A DNA stretch of 64,000 bases from Olivibacter sp. SDN3. Its GTDB lineage: Bacteria > Bacteroidota > Bacteroidia > Sphingobacteriales > Sphingobacteriaceae. Position numbers and translations under genes: made by a program. Under the pieces are notes generated by a model, which saw nothing but the letters and a program-made list of their open reading frames with translations, had not been told where the DNA came from and did not search any database. The stretch spans positions 5,084,001 to 5,148,000 of the forward strand of contig NZ_CP060497.1 in NCBI RefSeq assembly GCF_014334135.1, read 5' to 3'. This document shows positions 44,652-53,802 of this stretch, piece after piece (position 1 is the first letter of the stretch; every line of letters starts with the position of its first letter).

Positions 44652-44961
44652 TATTTTTTCTAATTTTTACTTATAACAAAAAATAAAAACGCAAAGTTCT
44701 GTAAAATGCTATTTTCCCCGAAATTCTTGTGCGCATCTCTTATCTTTACCAAAGAAAATGTACAGTAATAGAATTCGTGTTTTAAGCGTATTGCAACAAT
44801 TTATCATATCAAACTATTTTAATGAACGGGAAACAGCAACAAAGTTACCATGGCAAGTAAATAAGATAATAAAAAGGATATTTGCCAAGTGAAAATCCGT
44901 TGAATTCAATAGCGTAAACAATAGTAAATTTTATCAGTTTGTATATCAAAAGCCTTTTAAA
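44652..44961. other. Divergent intergenic region
   Basis: The 310 bp between the leftward DUF481 gene and the rightward DUF2721 gene are AT-rich and should hold both promoters. I see no credible short gene and no clear TAnnTTTG box. Confidence 0.4.
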
Positions 44962-45411
44962 ATGATTACCATAACTACACCAGCTTTGTTATTCCCTGCA
45001 ATAAGCTTAATTATGCTTGCCTATACCAATCGTTTCTTAGCATTGGCAACATTGGTTAGAAGCCTACATGCTAAATATTTAGACAATAATCAAAGCGGCA
45101 TCATTCACGGACAGATTCAAAACCTTCGATATCGCCTTAAACTTATCAAATACATGCAAGCTTATGGTGTTTTAAGTTTTGTAGCATGTGTACTTTGCAT
45201 GCTATTTGTATTTATGCAATGGTCACCCTGGGCTGAACTCCTCTTCGGATTGAGTCTTATTTTCTTCACTGTCTCCTTGATCATTTCCTTAGTTGAAATA
45301 CAAAAAAGTACTACCGCATTGGAACTCGAGCTAAGCAATATGGAAGAAAATGAGGCCAAACCGTCGCTTGTAAAATATATCAAAAAGAAATTAGAGAAAG
45401 GAACTAAATAA
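44962..45411 (+). CDS. DUF2721 membrane protein
   Basis: The 149-residue inner-membrane protein opens with the family mark TPALLFPAISLIMLAYTNRF (residues 5-24). A charged helix follows, and then two close membrane segments (about residues 70-115). The C-terminal cytoplasmic tail is charged. The family has no established function. It stands alone between the DUF481 gene and the xylan locus. Confidence 0.85.
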   Translation: MITITTPALLFPAISLIMLAYTNRFLALATLVRSLHAKYLDNNQSGIIHGQIQNLRYRLKLIKYMQAYGVLSFVACVLCMLFVFMQWSPWAELLFGLSLIFFTVSLIISLVEIQKSTTALELELSNMEENEAKPSLVKYIKKKLEKGTK

Positions 45412-45632
45412 TAAGTTGTCCTAGCTTCCTAACGCGCACGCATCTGTGTCTACTAGCTATTACCAGCACTTAAGGTCGTATACAAAAAAACCTTTTTCTC
45501 CGATCATTCCCATAAACTCCTAAACCATTCTAGATGTCTTTCTATTGGGCATAGTGCATCTATTTTCGACAGCCAAGGGCATCGCACTTATATTCCTTCC
45601 ACAAAAGCGTATCAATATTCCATTATTATAAG

Positions 45633-45670
45633 TAATAAAAAAAATGCAACCGATTGCATTTTTTTTATTA
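45633..45670. promoter_or_regulatory. 17 bp perfect inverted repeat with LacI operator core upstream of the lacI-type gene
   Basis: The core TGCAACCGATTGCA (45645-45658) is repeated at 48958-48971. Here TAAT and A8/T8 runs extend the arms to 17 bp each around CCGA. It would serve as operator, and as RNA would form a strong hairpin ending in T8. It lies 32 bp before the lacI-type ATG. Confidence 0.65.
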
Positions 45671-45701
45671 CTTTTACCTAAACCAATGATGACTAATCCA
45701 A

Positions 45702-46742
45702 ATGATTACCAATAAAAACAAGGAGGTTACTATTTATGATATTGCTGCGGCACTCAATATCTCTCCGACCACAGTAAGTAGAGGCTTAAAAAACAACCCT
45801 GCAATAAAAAAAAGTACACGAAAAAAAATAGCAGAAACAGCTAAAAGTATGGGTTATCGCTCGAACGCTGTTGCCAGCAGCCTAAGAACCAACAGAACCA
45901 ACACTATTGGGGCTATTGTTCCCCGATTAAATAGCCATTTCATGTCGGACACCATCGCGGGTATCGAAAAAGTTATCAACGATGCAGGATTTAACCTTAT
46001 TATCAGTCAATCACAGGAAATGGTAGATAAAGAGATCAAAAATGCCAATACGATGTTCAACAATCGAGTTGATGGCCTGCTAGTTTCTTTGGCTTACGAT
46101 ACGGAAAGTATTCAACACTTTGATCAATTTCTCAAAAAGCAAATCCCCGTAATATTTTTCGACCGGATATTCGATCATCCTAACTTCCCCAATATAGTAC
46201 TCGACAATTACAGAGCTGGCTACGAAGCCACCAAACATTTAATTGATCAAGGCTGCAAAAAACTTGTACATATTACCGCTAACCTGTCAAAAAATGTTTA
46301 TCAGGATCGTTGGAAAGGTTTCCGTGATGCTTTAAAAGATCACGACCTGCCCTACAGTGATGACTCTCTGCTCCTTAACGGTCTTTCACAGGAAGACGGC
46401 ATACAGGCCGCCCACCAGATAATCAATAGGAAGGAAATCCCTGATGGCGTTTTCGTATCAAATGATAACTGTGCTTCCAGTTGTATGCACGAGCTGAAAC
46501 AACACGGACTACATATTCCAAATGATATTGCATTTGTAGGTTTTAATAACGACCCTGTATCTAAAGTGATCGAACCTACCCTTAGCAGCATTAACTATAT
46601 GGGCTTTCAAATGGGAGAACTTGCAGCCAAAACGTTGATTAACCATCTATACAATAATCAACCTATATCACTCACTCATTCCATCGTATTAAGGCATGAA
46701 TTAATCGTAAGAGACTCCTCCTTAAAAAACAATAATAAATAA
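45702..46742 (+). CDS. LacI-family regulator of the glucuronoxylan locus
   Basis: The 346-residue repressor has an N-terminal LacI helix-turn-helix (VTIYDIAAALNISPTTVSRGL, about residues 8-28) and hinge helix (SNAVASSLRTNR). A periplasmic-binding-type sugar domain follows (IVPRLNSHFMSDTIAGIEK, FDRIFDHPNFPNI, and YDNR-like ligand loop GFNNDPVSKVIEPTLSSI). It is 5 bp ahead of the GH67 gene and in the same direction. The matching operators before its own gene and before the GH115 remnant indicate control of this locus, probably relieved by a xylan-derived glucuronic or xylosyl oligosaccharide. Confidence 0.92.
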   Translation: MITNKNKEVTIYDIAAALNISPTTVSRGLKNNPAIKKSTRKKIAETAKSMGYRSNAVASSLRTNRTNTIGAIVPRLNSHFMSDTIAGIEKVINDAGFNLIISQSQEMVDKEIKNANTMFNNRVDGLLVSLAYDTESIQHFDQFLKKQIPVIFFDRIFDHPNFPNIVLDNYRAGYEATKHLIDQGCKKLVHITANLSKNVYQDRWKGFRDALKDHDLPYSDDSLLLNGLSQEDGIQAAHQIINRKEIPDGVFVSNDNCASSCMHELKQHGLHIPNDIAFVGFNNDPVSKVIEPTLSSINYMGFQMGELAAKTLINHLYNNQPISLTHSIVLRHELIVRDSSLKNNNK

Positions 46743-46747
46743 AGGCC

Positions 46748-48904
46748 ATGACTAAACCACGTATCACTAGTATATGTTTATTCTTATGTTTACTGTTTAC
46801 GGGCCTTAAAACAATGGCTGACGACGGGTATAAACTATGGTTAAATTATCAACCTATAAATGATCCTCTGGCTCAGACGTACAAAACGACTTTGCGCAAT
46901 ATCGTTTTTCCGGCCAATAGTCAGACATTGAGGTTAGCAAAAAAGGAGTTACTGAATGGCCTTAAAGATATGTTAAACCACTTGCCGCAGGAGCAAGCAG
47001 CTATTAACAATAATACACTTGTCGTAAGCACATTGGAGAATATCCCCTCCTTAAACCTGGCAATAGACATTAAGCAGCTAAGGCTAAAGGAAGAAGGCTT
47101 TATGATCAAACAAACAACGGTCGATGGTGCTACTATCCTACTGATTATCGGACAGAACGAGATCGGCACTTTGTATGGCATTTTCCATTTTTTACAGCTT
47201 CTTCAAACGCATCGACCTATTTCACATATCGACATAAAAGAAGAACCCCACATAAAACACAGAGTGTTGAACCATTGGGACAATTTAGATGGCAGTGTTG
47301 AAAGAGGGTATGCAGGCCATTCGCTCTGGAATTGGCACAAATTACCGGATTATATCGACCAACGTTACGTCGACTATGCACGGGCTAACGCTTCTGTTGG
47401 CATCAATGGCACCGTGCTCACCAATGTCAACGCCAACGCACTCACACTGACCGAGCGCTACCTGGAAAAAGCCGCAGCGTTAGCTGAAGTTTTTCGCCCT
47501 TATGGTATCAAGGTTTATCTCACCGCCAGATTCAGTGCCCCTTTAGAAATAGGCGGGCTAAACACAGCCGACCCATTAGATTCTACTGTTATTCAATGGT
47601 GGCATGAAAAAATTCAGGAAATCTATAAACATATTCCGGATTTTGGTGGTTTTTTGGTAAAAGCCAATTCTGAAGGCCAGCCCGGACCACAAAATTATGG
47701 AAGAGACCATGCGGAAGGAGCTAACGTATTGGCCAAAGCGCTTCAACCACATGGAGGAATCGTCATGTGGCGTGCCTTTGTATATGACGACGAAGTTCCT
47801 GACGACCGTGCCAAACAGGCATATAGCGAATTTCAACCACTAGATGGCGAATTTGCAGAAAATGTTATCGTCCAAGTTAAAAATGGCGCTATTGATTTCC
47901 AGCCGCGCGAACCTTTTCATCCGCTGTTTGGCGCTATGCCGCAAACGCCTTTAATGATGGAGTTTCAACTAACGCAGGAATATCTTGGCTTTGCCACCCA
48001 CTTGGCTTACCTAGGCCCACTGTTCGAGGAGACCTTACAATCAGACACCTACAGTAAAGGCGAGCAGTCCTATGTCTACAAAGTAATCGAGGGCAGCTTA
48101 GATGAACAAACGCTCACCGCTATGGCAGGCGTGGCGAATATTGGATCTGACAGAAATTGGACAGGCCATCCTTTTGGACAGGCCAATTGGTATGCCTATG
48201 GTAAATTTGCTTGGAATCCAAATGGTAGTGCGGCAGAAATCGCAGCAAATTGGATCCGTCTTACTTTTACAAATGACCAAGGTTTTGTTAAGGATGTGCA
48301 ACAGATGATGATGGAATCACGGGAGACCATTGTTCGATATATGACGCCATTAGGGCTACATCACCTCATGGGCTGGGATCACCATTATGGTCCCGGACCT
48401 TGGATTAAGGATAAAGCCAGAGCAGATTGGACTTCCGTTTATTACCACAACGCAGATGAACAGGGTATCGGCTTTGATCGAACAAGTACGGGAAGCAATG
48501 CCTTAAGTCAATATGCAGATCCCGTACGTAAGAAATTTGAAGATCTAAAAACATGTCCCGAAGAGTTTATTCTCTGGTTTCACCATCTACCCTGGACTTA
48601 TCAGCTACGTTCCGGAGAAAGCCTTTGGGAAGCGCTATGTCAGCACTACGACATGGGAGTGCAAGGGGTCAAAGACATGCAAGAAACTTGGGGAAAGCAG
48701 CGGAATAAAGTAGATAAACAACGTTTCAATCAGATTGATATGCTATTGAGCATCCAGTTAAAGGAAGCGCAATGGTGGCGAGACGCCTGCTTGGCTTATT
48801 TCCAGTCCCAAGCGAAAAAAACATATCCAAAAAACACAAATCCTCCTCTACATCCATTAAACTACTACGAAAACCTTCAGTTTCATTACGTACCGGGAAT
48901 ATAA
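46748..48904 (+). CDS. GH67 alpha-glucuronidase
   Basis: The 718-residue exported enzyme (signal to about residue 25) removes 4-O-methyl-glucuronic acid from the non-reducing end of xylo-oligosaccharides. Family stretches in order are HWDNLDGSVERGYAGHSLW (about residue 176), the acid region KANSEGQPGPQNYGRDHA (Glu about 309), and the base region FQPLDGEFAENV (Asp about 365) and FQPREP (Glu about 387). The length and all three catalytic regions are intact. It is coupled to the lacI-type regulator 5 bp upstream. With GH115 and GH43 remnants it marks a xylan locus; of the three glycosidases it is the only one that still looks functional. Confidence 0.95.
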   Translation: MTKPRITSICLFLCLLFTGLKTMADDGYKLWLNYQPINDPLAQTYKTTLRNIVFPANSQTLRLAKKELLNGLKDMLNHLPQEQAAINNNTLVVSTLENIPSLNLAIDIKQLRLKEEGFMIKQTTVDGATILLIIGQNEIGTLYGIFHFLQLLQTHRPISHIDIKEEPHIKHRVLNHWDNLDGSVERGYAGHSLWNWHKLPDYIDQRYVDYARANASVGINGTVLTNVNANALTLTERYLEKAAALAEVFRPYGIKVYLTARFSAPLEIGGLNTADPLDSTVIQWWHEKIQEIYKHIPDFGGFLVKANSEGQPGPQNYGRDHAEGANVLAKALQPHGGIVMWRAFVYDDEVPDDRAKQAYSEFQPLDGEFAENVIVQVKNGAIDFQPREPFHPLFGAMPQTPLMMEFQLTQEYLGFATHLAYLGPLFEETLQSDTYSKGEQSYVYKVIEGSLDEQTLTAMAGVANIGSDRNWTGHPFGQANWYAYGKFAWNPNGSAAEIAANWIRLTFTNDQGFVKDVQQMMMESRETIVRYMTPLGLHHLMGWDHHYGPGPWIKDKARADWTSVYYHNADEQGIGFDRTSTGSNALSQYADPVRKKFEDLKTCPEEFILWFHHLPWTYQLRSGESLWEALCQHYDMGVQGVKDMQETWGKQRNKVDKQRFNQIDMLLSIQLKEAQWWRDACLAYFQSQAKKTYPKNTNPPLHPLNYYENLQFHYVPGI

Positions 48905-48957
48905 ATAAAAGGAAGTGTTTACAATTTGGTTGAGGATAGCTGATGATTAGAAAAATT

Positions 48958-48971
48958 TGCAACCGATTGCA
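48958..48971. promoter_or_regulatory. Second copy of the LacI operator core
   Basis: TGCAACCGATTGCA is an exact copy of the core at 45645-45658 and lies 14 bp before the start of the GH115 remnant. Repeated operators within one locus support a shared LacI regulator. Confidence 0.7.
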
Positions 48972-48985
48972 TATTTATTAGCCAT

Positions 48986-49837
48986 ATGAATAAAGTAAAT
49001 ATATACCTTGTCCCATTTTCACTACTTATCGGCGGGTCAATAGCCACTGCTCAAATGCTCTCTTCTTACGTAAGCACCGATCCCGCAGCAAACGGATTCA
49101 CCCCTAGCGAAAACGGAAGTGCCCCACCTATTTATTATGACCAGGAAGAGTATAAGCCAATTGTAACGGCAGTTAACGATTTGCAGCGCGATATTATGGC
49201 CGTTAGCGTCTTTCGGCCAGATGTAAAAGCTTGTTCAAATGCATTCCCACCCTCCAACAAAGAGATTATCATTGTAGGAACGATCGGAAAGAACAAGTTG
49301 ATCGATCAGCTTATACAAGAAGGAAGGATAGTAGTAGAAGGCCTTAAGGGTTGCTGGGAAACCTTTTCGATCCAAATGATAAAACAGCCCTTTACGGGTA
49401 TTGAAAAAGCGCTTGTTATCGCCGGAAGTGATCTTCGAGGCACCTTATATGGCATATATGATATCAGTAAAAACATTGGTGTTTCCCCTTGGTAATGGTG
49501 GACCGATGTACCTATCCCTCAACAGACAGTGCTATATATCCGGCCAGGGATACATGGCAGCGGCAGCCCCGCAGTGAAATATCGGGATATTTTTATATAA
49601 ATGATGAATCTCCACAAATAATCAATATCAATGCAAAGGAAGACGAATTTTGGAAACAGTATGTCGCTGATAATATTAAAATTCTCGAAAGCAACCATCA
49701 TTTATTTAGCCTTGGCAAACACCGTAAAATTATGAGCTTTAGACTCGGGAGTATTCGTTCAATGACTCGTCATCGATTTGGGAGAATTGAGGCCTAGTTA
49801 TCTCGGTCCGCCTGAAAGTAATTTTGTAAAAAAATAA
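48986..49837 (+). pseudogene. GH115 alpha-glucuronidase remnant (nonsense, internal deletion, frameshifts)
   Basis: Reading in frame from 48986 gives a signal peptide and the N-terminal part of a GH115 xylan alpha-1,2-glucuronidase, including GTLYGIYDISKNIGVSPW. TAA at 49493 then replaces the Tyr of the SPWYWW motif; beyond it WWTDVP continues the family sequence. Around 49588-49608 the sequence jumps to the C-terminal domain (INDESPQIININ), losing roughly 1.8-2 kb. Near 49720 two bases are missing (frame change), TGA at 49733 replaces a Trp, TGA at 49763 a probable Arg. The final SYLGPPES segment ends at TAA 49835. Only about 280 codons of an expected 800+ remain. Confidence 0.85.
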
Positions 49838-49857
49838 CCTTATAAATTATAAAAAGT

Positions 49858-50418
49858 ATGATCATTCGAAAACAACAATTTAGCAGCTTGACCACGATTG
49901 CTACCATCGTAGCCATGGGTATAATCGCTTGTCAAAACAAGAGAACATCTGGGGATGAAACAACTATTGAAGACAACAAATTATTTCAAGAGTCCATCTC
50001 ACCTCCTTTAATTACAGACAATTACACAGCAGACCCTTCTGCTCACGTCTTTAATGGAAAGATATATCTTTACCCTTCCCACGACATTGATTCGGGTACA
50101 CCAGAAAATGATAATGGTGACCACTTTGACATGAATGACTATCATGTATACTCCATGGATAGTGTTGGCGGAAAGGTTACCGATCACGGGGTTACCCTAA
50201 GCGTAAATGATGTTCCTTGGGCAAAGAAACAATTGTGGGCGCCCGATGCCGCCTATAAGGATGGACAATATTTCCTTTATTTCCCAACGAAAGATCAGGA
50301 TGAAATCTTCCGTATCGGCGTTGCTACTTCCTCTTCCCCCAGTGGTCCGTTTAAAGCGGAGAAAACACCCGTGGCCAGATATCCATCAACCACCAGCGAT
50401 GCAAAAAGTGCTGAATGA
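49858..50418 (+). pseudogene. GH43 family glycosidase, truncated at about one third
   Basis: The 186-codon frame starts with a lipoprotein signal (IIAC). It contains the first blades of a GH43 beta-propeller: DPSAHVFNGKIYLYPSHD (catalytic Asp near residue 60) and the region LWAPDAAYKDGQYFLYFPTKD. Sequence of this family normally runs on to 450-600 residues with the general acid in a later blade. Here it leaves the family at about KTPVA (near 50370) and stops at TGA 50416. GH43 xylosidases/arabinofuranosidases act on xylan side chains, fitting the GH67/GH115 context. It cannot be active. Confidence 0.8.
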
Positions 50419-50452
50419 AACGATCTTTTTTTTCAAGGAATATTTGACGTAA
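50370..50452 (+). pseudogene. Out-of-frame C-terminal tail of a lost esterase/hydrolase (tentative)
   Basis: Directly after the GH43 break, a different frame reads HQPPAMQKVLNETIFFFKEYL then TAA at 50450-50452. This ending (Pro/Ala region, then ETIxFFKEYL) resembles the C-terminus of acetylxylan-esterase or related alpha/beta hydrolases. If correct, a deletion joined the start of the GH43 gene to the end of an esterase gene. The tail is short, so the assignment is tentative. Confidence 0.4.
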
Positions 50453-50473
50453 TACCCAACGTATGCTATTTAT

Positions 50474-51301
50474 TTAAGGAACTTTAATCTCTTTATATTG
50501 AAAAGTATGTGCACTGAAATAACCTAATGCATCCCCCGTCAGATTACTTACCGGATTAGCGGGTGCAGCTGCATTATTATCACCTGTAGCACCATTATTT
50601 AAGCTGAAAAAGTATTTATACACTGATGCGTCAGTGGTCAACATCTCCACTCTAACTAAATCACCGCTCTTGATCCTATCTTCATCATCTTCTTCTTCTG
50701 TAAAATAATATAACCTGACAGCATTTGGATTGCCGTCTGTTAAATCGTCATTAAAAGCAAATATTTGCTTTTTCTTTTCGTTATTGACGTATAACACAAA
50801 ACGATAATAATTAAGAATACCTGCCGGATCCAAAAAGTCAATAGTGGCCAATTTCTCCGTCTGATCAAATAGAAACTCTTCACTGATATATAAACTGTCC
50901 ATCTTCACCACTTCGGGCATTGTCGATTGTGCTGTATATTCCTCTGAATCTATCTTGACAGACAGATGATAAGTCTTACCTGGTAAGCCAACAAGATCAC
51001 TGTTAGTATAAGTTCCAGGTGCCGTCTCAAGCAGATCAAATGCATCTGTTCCGTCACTGATGGTCACTAGGGCATTACTGATCGTCTGCCTTGCGTTATC
51101 TTCATTAAAGTCTTTTGTTTGACTGATTAGCACCTGACATCCACCTGACTGGTCAGTTACCATACCCTCTATTACATATTTTTTGGGCACTCCATCAAGT
51201 TGCATGTCGATCTCTTTTTCACAGGAAATAAAGCTGATAAATCCTAAGATGATCATCAATTTTCTATATATTTTATACCAAAAAGATAATATGTGTCTCA
51301 T
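50474..51301 (-). CDS. DUF4249 lipoprotein partnered with the TonB receptor
   Basis: The 275-residue exported lipoprotein (lipobox FISC, Cys about 27) has an N-terminal DUF4249 beta domain (KKYVIEGMVTDQSGGCQVLIS). A Phe-rich region around residue 190 and a small acidic insert are features of the family. DUF4249 proteins are encoded next to TonB-dependent receptors and are thought to be surface partners, analogous to SusD, for an unknown cargo. The gene follows the receptor in the same direction with an 11 bp gap. Confidence 0.85.
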   Translation of the reverse strand: MRHILSFWYKIYRKLMIILGFISFISCEKEIDMQLDGVPKKYVIEGMVTDQSGGCQVLISQTKDFNEDNARQTISNALVTISDGTDAFDLLETAPGTYTNSDLVGLPGKTYHLSVKIDSEEYTAQSTMPEVVKMDSLYISEEFLFDQTEKLATIDFLDPAGILNYYRFVLYVNNEKKKQIFAFNDDLTDGNPNAVRLYYFTEEEDDEDRIKSGDLVRVEMLTTDASVYKYFFSLNNGATGDNNAAAPANPVSNLTGDALGYFSAHTFQYKEIKVP

Positions 51302-51312
51302 TTTTCCCTATT

Positions 51313-53631
51313 TTAAAATTTAAAATTATAAGATACTGATGGAATAAACCGGAAAAGCGAAAGCTGATTGGCAATAGTTGTATTTCGATCATCTTTACTG
51401 TCCTGAAATTCTATAACATAGGCATTTTCTCTTCCGTACGCATTGTACAAGCTAAAACTGAGTTCCGAACGCCATTTTTTTCTTTGCCTCAGTTGCATCG
51501 TCGCACCTAAATCCAGACGATGATAGTTAGGCATCCGATGGCCATTCCGATCGGTGTAGTAATAAGTCGTCTGATCATCAATAAAGTATTTACCGGCAGG
51601 GAAAGTTACTGCGTCACCGGTATAAAACACCCAGTTGGCAGATAGCGTCCATTTGTCGTTTAACTGGTACATGGCGACGATCGCAATATCATGGGTCCTA
51701 TCCTGCCTAGCATTATACCATTGTCCACTATTGATACCATCGATCTTCCGTTCCGTTTTAGATAGTGTATAACTTATCCACCCGCTCAATCTTCCGGTAT
51801 TTTTCTTTAGTAACCATTCTATTCCGTATGCTCTTCCCTTGCCAAAAAGTAGTTCGGTTTCGATAGCATTATTACTACTATATACATCTGCCCCGTCTCG
51901 ATAGTCAATCTGGTTCTGCAAGCTTTTATAATAGGTTTCCACATTTAACTCATATTGATCATTGAACAGGTTTCGGTAATATCCTAAAGAAAATTGGTCG
52001 GATATTTCAGGTTTTATGATATTGGTACTGGCTATCCATTTATCGGTTGGATTAGTTGTTGTACTATTTGCGATGAGGTGTAAGTTCTGTGTGTTTCTCA
52101 CGTAAGAGGCTTTAACTGATGAATAGCTATTCATTTGATAGCTCGCAGCCAAGCGAGGTTCCAGATTAAAATAGGTTTTAACAAAGTCACCGCTACCATA
52201 ACGCATTGTATCCGTGACTCTTCCTTCTTGATCGACGTTGTAGAAGTCTCCTTCTCCTAAAATGCTAAACGCAGAAAAACGCGTGCCATAGGTAACATTG
52301 AATTTGTCGGAGGCCTGCCATGTATTGCTCGCATAGAGAGCGTTTTCCCAAGAATAACGTTTTTGTAAATAATTGTCGTTAATGCTGGATTCCTCACCAA
52401 CAGCCGTTACTTCCCCTGGACGGATGGTATGGTATATCGTATTTAAACCAAAGCGCAAATGATTCCGATTATTTGCATTCCATTCAAATTCCTGTTTAAG
52501 GTTATAATCAGTGATATTAGAGTAGATATTAAATCTATCCGTTCCACTGTTAATGGATATTTTATAGTCGTAATTGCTATAGATTAGCGAAGTGTTTGAA
52601 AATAAACGACTATTGAAAATATGGTTCCATCTTACGGTACCGGTCTTATTTCCCCAATCTAAACCAAATAAATCACCCACGCTTAATCGATCCTGCCCCA
52701 AATATCCCGACGCATACAAACGATCTCTTTCTCCTAACTGAAAGTTTAGTTTGGCATTTAAATCATAGAAATATAATTGATTGTTGTTGAGCGAAGAGTC
52801 GTTGGAAAGTTTTAAAAACATATCGGCATAGGTTCTTCTACCGGAAATTAAAAATGATGATTTGTCTCGCTGTATGGGCCCTTCAACATTTAATTTGGCA
52901 GATATCAAACCTACCCCACCGCTTACATTCAAGTCTTGATTATTTCCATCATTCATTTTTATATCCAAAACTGACGATAACCTACCACCATACTCTGCGG
53001 GCATGCCTCCCTTATATACGGTAATATCTTTAAGGGCGTCTGAGTTAAATGTGGAAAAAAAACCCAACAAATGTGAGGCATTATAAACCGTTGCTTCATC
53101 CAATAAAATCAAGTTCTGATCGGCACCTCCACCCCGCACAAACATACCACTGTTACCTTCACCAGCCGGTTTAATGCCGGGCAACAATTGCACAACCTTC
53201 AAGACATCCCGTTCGCCCATCAATACGGGCACATGTTTAACCTCTTGTAGGTTTACTTGTTCCCTTCCCATCTGCGGACTGCTTAAGCTTCGGCCTCTGG
53301 AAGAAGAGATAACTACTTCGTCTAATGTCTGTGAAGCGTCGTCCAAACGCACATGTAAGGTGGTATTCTTGTAAATATCAACCGTATCATTAAACGGTGA
53401 AAAGGAAACTGAGCTCACAACAATTTGGTGTCTGCCTGCGGGTACAGTCAAAGAATAAAAACCGTAATCGTTGGTTTGCGTACTATATGTTCCATCTACC
53501 TGAACGGTTGCACTGATAAGTGTTTCCCCCGTCGAGCTTGATTTTACGGTACCACTAAGCGTAACTTTAGTTTGTGCGTAAGAAAACATAAAAACAAAAG
53601 GACTAAGAATTAATAAGCAAATAAACTTCAT
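51313..53631 (-). CDS. TonB-dependent outer-membrane receptor with carboxypeptidase-like N-terminal domain
   Basis: The 772-residue protein has a signal (to about residue 19), a carboxypeptidase-regulatory-like beta domain (about 22-105: KVTLSGTVKSSSTGETLISATVQVDGTY), a plug (about 118-225; VQLLPGIKPAGEGNSGMFVRGG, then NLILLDEATVYNASHLLG) and a 22-strand barrel ending in SVSYNFKF. It lacks the SusC-specific STN and SusC signature regions. It is paired with the DUF4249 lipoprotein; the ligand is not known but may be a peptide, metal complex or glycan. Confidence 0.93.
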   Translation of the reverse strand: MKFICLLILSPFVFMFSYAQTKVTLSGTVKSSSTGETLISATVQVDGTYSTQTNDYGFYSLTVPAGRHQIVVSSVSFSPFNDTVDIYKNTTLHVRLDDASQTLDEVVISSSRGRSLSSPQMGREQVNLQEVKHVPVLMGERDVLKVVQLLPGIKPAGEGNSGMFVRGGGADQNLILLDEATVYNASHLLGFFSTFNSDALKDITVYKGGMPAEYGGRLSSVLDIKMNDGNNQDLNVSGGVGLISAKLNVEGPIQRDKSSFLISGRRTYADMFLKLSNDSSLNNNQLYFYDLNAKLNFQLGERDRLYASGYLGQDRLSVGDLFGLDWGNKTGTVRWNHIFNSRLFSNTSLIYSNYDYKISINSGTDRFNIYSNITDYNLKQEFEWNANNRNHLRFGLNTIYHTIRPGEVTAVGEESSINDNYLQKRYSWENALYASNTWQASDKFNVTYGTRFSAFSILGEGDFYNVDQEGRVTDTMRYGSGDFVKTYFNLEPRLAASYQMNSYSSVKASYVRNTQNLHLIANSTTTNPTDKWIASTNIIKPEISDQFSLGYYRNLFNDQYELNVETYYKSLQNQIDYRDGADVYSSNNAIETELLFGKGRAYGIEWLLKKNTGRLSGWISYTLSKTERKIDGINSGQWYNARQDRTHDIAIVAMYQLNDKWTLSANWVFYTGDAVTFPAGKYFIDDQTTYYYTDRNGHRMPNYHRLDLGATMQLRQRKKWRSELSFSLYNAYGRENAYVIEFQDSKDDRNTTIANQLSLFRFIPSVSYNFKF

Positions 53632-53802
53632 TTTTAATACGTTTTTATACGAGACAGCTTATTCAAGCATCCCCCCTATTCGCTATGGATATTTATTTTA
53701 TGATCGGACGATGCCACTAGTAATAAAGGCTCGCTAATTATATTTTTTTTGCAACATTTTGTTATTTTCCTCGTCATATTACAATAAATAGACAAAAGCC
53801 TT

